Assembly (NCBI RefSeq): GCF_029490015.1
Contig: NZ_CP120468.1
Span: 2,914,001-2,978,000 of the forward strand
Direction of reading: 5' to 3'
Origin: Halobaculum limi
GTDB lineage: Archaea; Halobacteriota; Halobacteria; Halobacteriales; Haloferacaceae
DNA length: 64,000 nt
Shown one piece after another: positions 58,482 through 64,000 of this stretch (positions are counted from its first letter, which is position 1; every line of letters starts with the position of its first letter). The notes under the pieces are model-generated. The model worked only from the letters and a program-made list of their open reading frames with translations. It ran no database searches and was not told where the DNA came from. The position numbers were made by a program, and so were the translations under genes.

Positions 58482-59567
58482 ATGACCGACACGTACGACC
58501 CGGAGGGTCGTTCCAGTTCGACCAGGCGTCGATTCCTCGCGGGAGGCACGGGCCTCCTCGCGGCGGGATTCGCCGGCTGTCTCGGCGGCGCGTCCGGATC
58601 TTCCGGCAGCGACACAGACGGTACCGGCGACGACGGGGAAGACGGCCCGGTCGCCGTGGCCTCGTTCTTCAGTTTCTACGATTTCGGCCGAAAGATCGCC
58701 GCAGACACCCCTGTCACCGTTCGCAACCTCATCCCGACGGGCCTCCACGGCCACGGGTGGGAGCCGAACGCGAGCATCACCAGACAGATCGTCGACGCGG
58801 ACGCGTTCATCCACGTCGGCGAGGACTTCCAGCCGTGGGCCGACCGCGCCATCCAGACGCTGAAAGACGACAATGTCGACACGCAGTTGATCAACGTCCG
58901 CGAGGGCGTCGAACTGGTTCCGCTCGCGGAGACCCTCGACCGTGACGAGGAGGGTGTCGGCGAGGGTCGCGGGCTGGATCCTCACTTCTGGCTCGACCCA
59001 CAGCGAGCGAAGCAGGCCGTCGACAACATCACCGAGGGCCTCGTCGAACTCGCGCCCGACCACGAGGAGACGTTCCGTGCGAACGCCGAGACGTACAAAA
59101 CCGACGTGTTGGAGCGGATCGACGCCGACTATCAGGCCATCTTCGACGCCGCCGACCGCGACGTGGTGCAACTGGCCGCACACAACGCGTTCCAGTACAT
59201 CACCGACCGCTACGGCGTCGAGATGCGGCCGCTCGTCGTCAACCTCGCAGCCTCGGGCGACGTGAAGCCGTCCGACATCACGGAGGCCAAGCGCGTCATC
59301 GACGAGAACGACATCCGCTACATCGGCGCGGGCGTCTTCGAGACGCGCCGCCCCGCCAAGCAGTTGATCACGGAGACGCAGGTGGAGGCGTACTTCCCCG
59401 TCACCCCGTACGCGGGCGTCCGCGAGGACTGGGTCGAGAACAACTGGGGCTACGAGGAGATCGCGTACAACATCAACATGCCCACCTTCGAGGTCGTCCT
59501 CGGGAACAAACCGCCCGAGGAGGCCGGCCACGACGGCTGGGCCGCCGAGTGGAGGAACTTCGAATGA
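58482..59567 (+). CDS. znuA: metal ABC transporter solute-binding lipoprotein (ZnuA/TroA type)
   Basis: A 361-residue cluster A-I binding protein. The Tat signal STRRRFLAGG and lipobox FAGC give a lipid-anchored protein outside the membrane, followed by an acidic linker. Metal ligands are expected from HGHGWEPN, DPHFWLDPQ and the AHNAF segment. There is no long His-rich loop, so manganese or iron is as possible as zinc. It overlaps the ATPase gene by four bases (ATGA). Confidence 0.92.
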   Translation: MTDTYDPEGRSSSTRRRFLAGGTGLLAAGFAGCLGGASGSSGSDTDGTGDDGEDGPVAVASFFSFYDFGRKIAADTPVTVRNLIPTGLHGHGWEPNASITRQIVDADAFIHVGEDFQPWADRAIQTLKDDNVDTQLINVREGVELVPLAETLDRDEEGVGEGRGLDPHFWLDPQRAKQAVDNITEGLVELAPDHEETFRANAETYKTDVLERIDADYQAIFDAADRDVVQLAAHNAFQYITDRYGVEMRPLVVNLAASGDVKPSDITEAKRVIDENDIRYIGAGVFETRRPAKQLITETQVEAYFPVTPYAGVREDWVENNWGYEEIAYNINMPTFEVVLGNKPPEEAGHDGWAAEWRNFE

Positions 59568-60376
59568 GCCACGCGACCGCGGACACCGACGGAGAACGCG
59601 CCGCCGAGCGAAACGGCGCAGCGCCCGCGGACGCTACCCGCGAGTCCGTGGTCTCGCTGTCGGACGTCACGTTCGGCTACACCGCCGCACCCGTGGTCGA
59701 AGACGTGAGTATCGACATCCGCGCCGGCGAGTACGTCGCCGTCGTCGGCCCGAACGGCTCCGGCAAGTCGACGCTGATGAAACTGATGCTCGGCCTGCTT
59801 CGCCCCGACGAGGGGGAGGCACGCCTGTTCGAGAAGCCCGCCCACCGCTTCGACGACGGCCAGCGCATCGGCTACGTCTCCCAACACGCCAGCGCGGCCA
59901 AGGAGATGCCAATCACCGTCCGTGAGGTCGTGAAGATGGGTCGGTTCCCGCACGTCGGCTTCGGTCGACTCGGAGCGGAAGACTGGGCCATCGTCGACGA
60001 GGCGCTCGCGACCGTCGGGATGGGCGACTTCGCCGACCGACGGATCACGAAACTGTCGGGCGGCCAGCGCCAGCGGGCGTTCATCGCGCGGGCACTCGCG
60101 GGCGAGGCAGACCTACTCGTCCTCGACGAACCGACCGTCGGCGTCGACGCCGAATCCGTTGAGGCGTTCTACGACCTGCTCGCGTCGCTCAACGACCGCG
60201 GCATCACCGTCCTCCTCATCGAACACGACCTCGGCGCCGTCACCGACCACGCCGAGCGCGTCGTCTGTATGAACCGAGAGGTGTACTTCGACGGCCCGAC
60301 CGAGGAGTTCGTCGGTAGCGACGCCCTCGCGCGGGCGTTCGGCACGGCCGTCGGCGTCACGAGTGATCGCGCATGA
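59564..60376 (+). CDS. znuC: metal ABC transporter ATP-binding protein
   Basis: A 270-residue ABC ATPase. GPNGSGKST is Walker A, LSGGQRQRAFIARAL the signature, DLLVLDEPTVGVD Walker B and LIEHDLGAV the switch. A 30-residue acidic N-terminal tail precedes the ABC core. The ATG overlaps the upstream TGA, and the downstream permease start overlaps its own TGA, so the three genes form one translationally coupled operon. Confidence 0.95.
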   Translation: MSHATADTDGERAAERNGAAPADATRESVVSLSDVTFGYTAAPVVEDVSIDIRAGEYVAVVGPNGSGKSTLMKLMLGLLRPDEGEARLFEKPAHRFDDGQRIGYVSQHASAAKEMPITVREVVKMGRFPHVGFGRLGAEDWAIVDEALATVGMGDFADRRITKLSGGQRQRAFIARALAGEADLLVLDEPTVGVDAESVEAFYDLLASLNDRGITVLLIEHDLGAVTDHAERVVCMNREVYFDGPTEEFVGSDALARAFGTAVGVTSDRA

Positions 60377-61434
60377 CGTTCGCCAGCGCCCCGACCGCAC
60401 TCGGGTCGCCGTCGCTCGCGGCCGTCGTCGCGCCGCTGCTCCAGTCCGACGGGAGCGTGCTCGACCCGATTCTCGCGCCGGTGTACGCGCTGTTAGAGCT
60501 GTGGTCGCTGCTGATGACCGCACTCGGTGAGGCGACCGGACTGGAACTGCTCCAGTACGGCTTTATGCACCGCGCCATCCTCGTCGGCCTCTGTATCGGC
60601 GTGATGGCCCCACTCATCGGGACGTTTCTCGTCCATCGCCAACTCGCGCTCATCGGAGACGCACTTGCACACACCGCGTTCGCGGGCGTCGCCGTTGGCC
60701 TGTTCCTCAACGGCGTGTTGAGTCTCGGCGTCTCGCCGTATCTCACCGCCGTCGTCGTGGCGGTGCTGGCGGCGCTGCTCATCGAGGTCATCTCGGAGGT
60801 GACCGACGCGTACAACGACGTGTCGATGGCCATCGTCCTCTCGACGGGCTTTGCGCTGGGGACGGTACTCATCAGCCTCAACGCCGGAGGCCTCGCGGTC
60901 GGCATCAACCAGTACCTGTTCGGGAACCTCTCGACCGTCTCCGCGGAGAACGCCGCCATCCTATTGGTGTTGTTCGGCATCATCGTCGCGACGGTGGCGC
61001 TCACCCGCAACCAACTGCTGTACGTCACCTTTGACGAGACGGCCGCCGAGGTGTCGGGCATCCCCGTCGCCTGGTACAACCGGATTATGGTGATGCTGAC
61101 GGCGCTGGTCGTCGTCGGCGCGATGCAGATTATGGGCGTCATCCTCGTCGCCGCGATGCTGGTCGTCCCCGTCGCGGGGGCGTCGCAAGTGTCGCGCAGT
61201 TTCACCGAGTCGCTGCTCGTGTCGGTCGTCCTCGCGGAACTGGCGGTCCTGTTGGGCATCGGCGTCGCGTACTACGGCGAGGCGACCGCCGGGGGCGTCA
61301 TCGTCCTCGTCGCCGTCGCCATCTACGCCGCCGCCGTCGCCCTTGGCAAACTCATCGAAGCCCGCGGCGACGACGACGCACCCGAACTCGGCACCATCGA
61401 CGGTGACGACGGCGAGGCTATCACCTCCGACTGA
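60373..61434 (+). CDS. znuB: metal ABC transporter permease (ZnuB/MntB type)
   Basis: A 353-residue membrane protein with about eight to nine segments. MAPLIGTFLVHRQLALIGDALAHTAFAGVAVG is the family signature and AAMLVVPVAGASQVSRSF near residue 255 is also conserved. It forms the channel for the ion delivered by the lipoprotein. An acidic C-terminal tail (EARGDDDAPELGTIDGDDGE) is cytoplasmic. The gene ends the operon; 150 bases separate it from katG. Confidence 0.93.
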   Translation: MTFASAPTALGSPSLAAVVAPLLQSDGSVLDPILAPVYALLELWSLLMTALGEATGLELLQYGFMHRAILVGLCIGVMAPLIGTFLVHRQLALIGDALAHTAFAGVAVGLFLNGVLSLGVSPYLTAVVVAVLAALLIEVISEVTDAYNDVSMAIVLSTGFALGTVLISLNAGGLAVGINQYLFGNLSTVSAENAAILLVLFGIIVATVALTRNQLLYVTFDETAAEVSGIPVAWYNRIMVMLTALVVVGAMQIMGVILVAAMLVVPVAGASQVSRSFTESLLVSVVLAELAVLLGIGVAYYGEATAGGVIVLVAVAIYAAAVALGKLIEARGDDDAPELGTIDGDDGEAITSD

Positions 61435-61550
61435 CGGCAACAGTCGCCGACTCGGATCCAGACTCGCTTCGCTCCCTGATTCTCCTCGCCGAGCGCCCGG
61501 ACCAAGTAGACGCGACCAGCGCAACCGCTGTCGGAAAGATCTGGTCGTCG

Positions 61551-61555
61551 AAAAA
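61551..61555 (-). terminator. T-run terminator after katG
   Basis: Five T on the minus strand, within a TCGA-flanked context, lie about 30 bases after the katG stop codon. Confidence 0.4.
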
Positions 61556-61584
61556 TCGAACCGCCGTGTGGCGAGTGTGGTCGC

Positions 61585-63795
<2,211 letters not shown>

Positions 63796-63951
63796 CTATT
63801 TTCACAAACCGTTGGTACACAGGTAGTGTTCAGACGGCGGCACGATAATTTGGTATCGCAAGATGCGGTGTATCACTTCGAGACCGCCCACACAGCAGCA
63901 CCCAGCGCCGCTTCCCCGAGGCTTATCCCCCGAGCCTCGAATTCCGGTGGT

Positions 63952-64000
63952 ATGGCGACGAAACTCCCCGAATCGGAGTTCGACGCGCGACTCGCAGAGG
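63952..64000 (+). CDS. start of an unidentified protein gene (cut by window end)
   Basis: An ATG opens MATKLPESEFDARLAE, 16 codons before the window ends. A CTTATC-like element about 28 bases upstream fits a leaderless promoter, which supports a real start. The fragment is too short to name; an N-terminus of this kind occurs in several haloarchaeal peptidase families. Confidence 0.5.
   Translation, partial: MATKLPESEFDARLAE

Overview
The window looks like a chromosomal segment of a haloarchaeon (class Halobacteria, probably Haloferacales). GC content is very high, the proteins are strongly acidic with Asp/Glu-rich linkers, several promoters are leaderless with a TATA element about 28-30 bases before the start codon, and many genes belong to archaeal or haloarchaeal families (L15e, RIO2, RLI/ABCE1, archaemetzincin, NcsA, UbaA, FtsZ2-CdrS, UPF0146). 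I can support about 65 protein genes, two of them cut by the window edges, one tRNA-Ser(GGA), and one IS1341-type mobile element carrying only tnpB. I see no CRISPR array, rRNA, prophage or classical defence island; most of the window is ordinary core chromosome.

Layout. 0-12 kb: DNA repair (DUF99-like fragment, family 4 uracil-DNA glycosylase, endonuclease IV), a rhomboid, ribosomal protein L15e, RIO2 kinase, a lipoate ligase, a peroxiredoxin, a membrane histidine kinase, an M32 carboxypeptidase and a GT87-like membrane glycosyltransferase. 12.5-22.5 kb: a small zinc finger, a UvrD/Rep helicase abutting an M24 peptidase, a class V aminotransferase, bacterial-type riboflavin synthase, a large PAS/GAF kinase and a methyltransferase. 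22.5-30 kb: tRNA-Ser with a duplicated piece of its 3' end, the ilvA-ridA unit, a MATE exporter, citrate synthase and the E1-like UbaA. 30-41 kb: an HTH_10 regulator, a NuoCD fusion standing alone, an oxidoreductase, DoxX, ATP-grasp, F420 reductase, a HAD/UPF0146 pair, archaemetzincin, a ferritin-like protein, and RLI with an EMC6-like membrane protein. 42.2-43.6 kb: the tnpB element, whose right end coincides with the stop codon of a PIN-ATPase-KH gene. 45-55 kb: a GAF/PAS kinase, M20 peptidase, TMEM175-like channel, second M32 carboxypeptidase, PEP mutase/isocitrate lyase-like enzyme and NcsA. 55-64 kb: cdrL, cdrS and ftsZ2 (cell division), an aldo/keto reductase, a metal ABC transporter (znuABC-like) behind a DtxR-type palindrome, and KatG.

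Functional links. IlvA makes reactive enamine/imine intermediates that RidA removes, and the two lie in tandem behind a promoter with a palindrome at the predicted start site. UbaA activates the ubiquitin-like SAMPs that supply sulfur to tRNA thiolation by NcsA; both are present but unlinked. The cell-division block is the most interesting regulatory locus: the cdrS and cdrL promoters share a decamer at the same distance from their TATA boxes, and a GTAAGAC/GTCTTAC heptamer recurs around them, including as a perfect inverted repeat at the predicted cdrS start site. The metal transporter and KatG regions carry a full and a half copy of a TTAGAC-type site, suggesting metal-dependent control.
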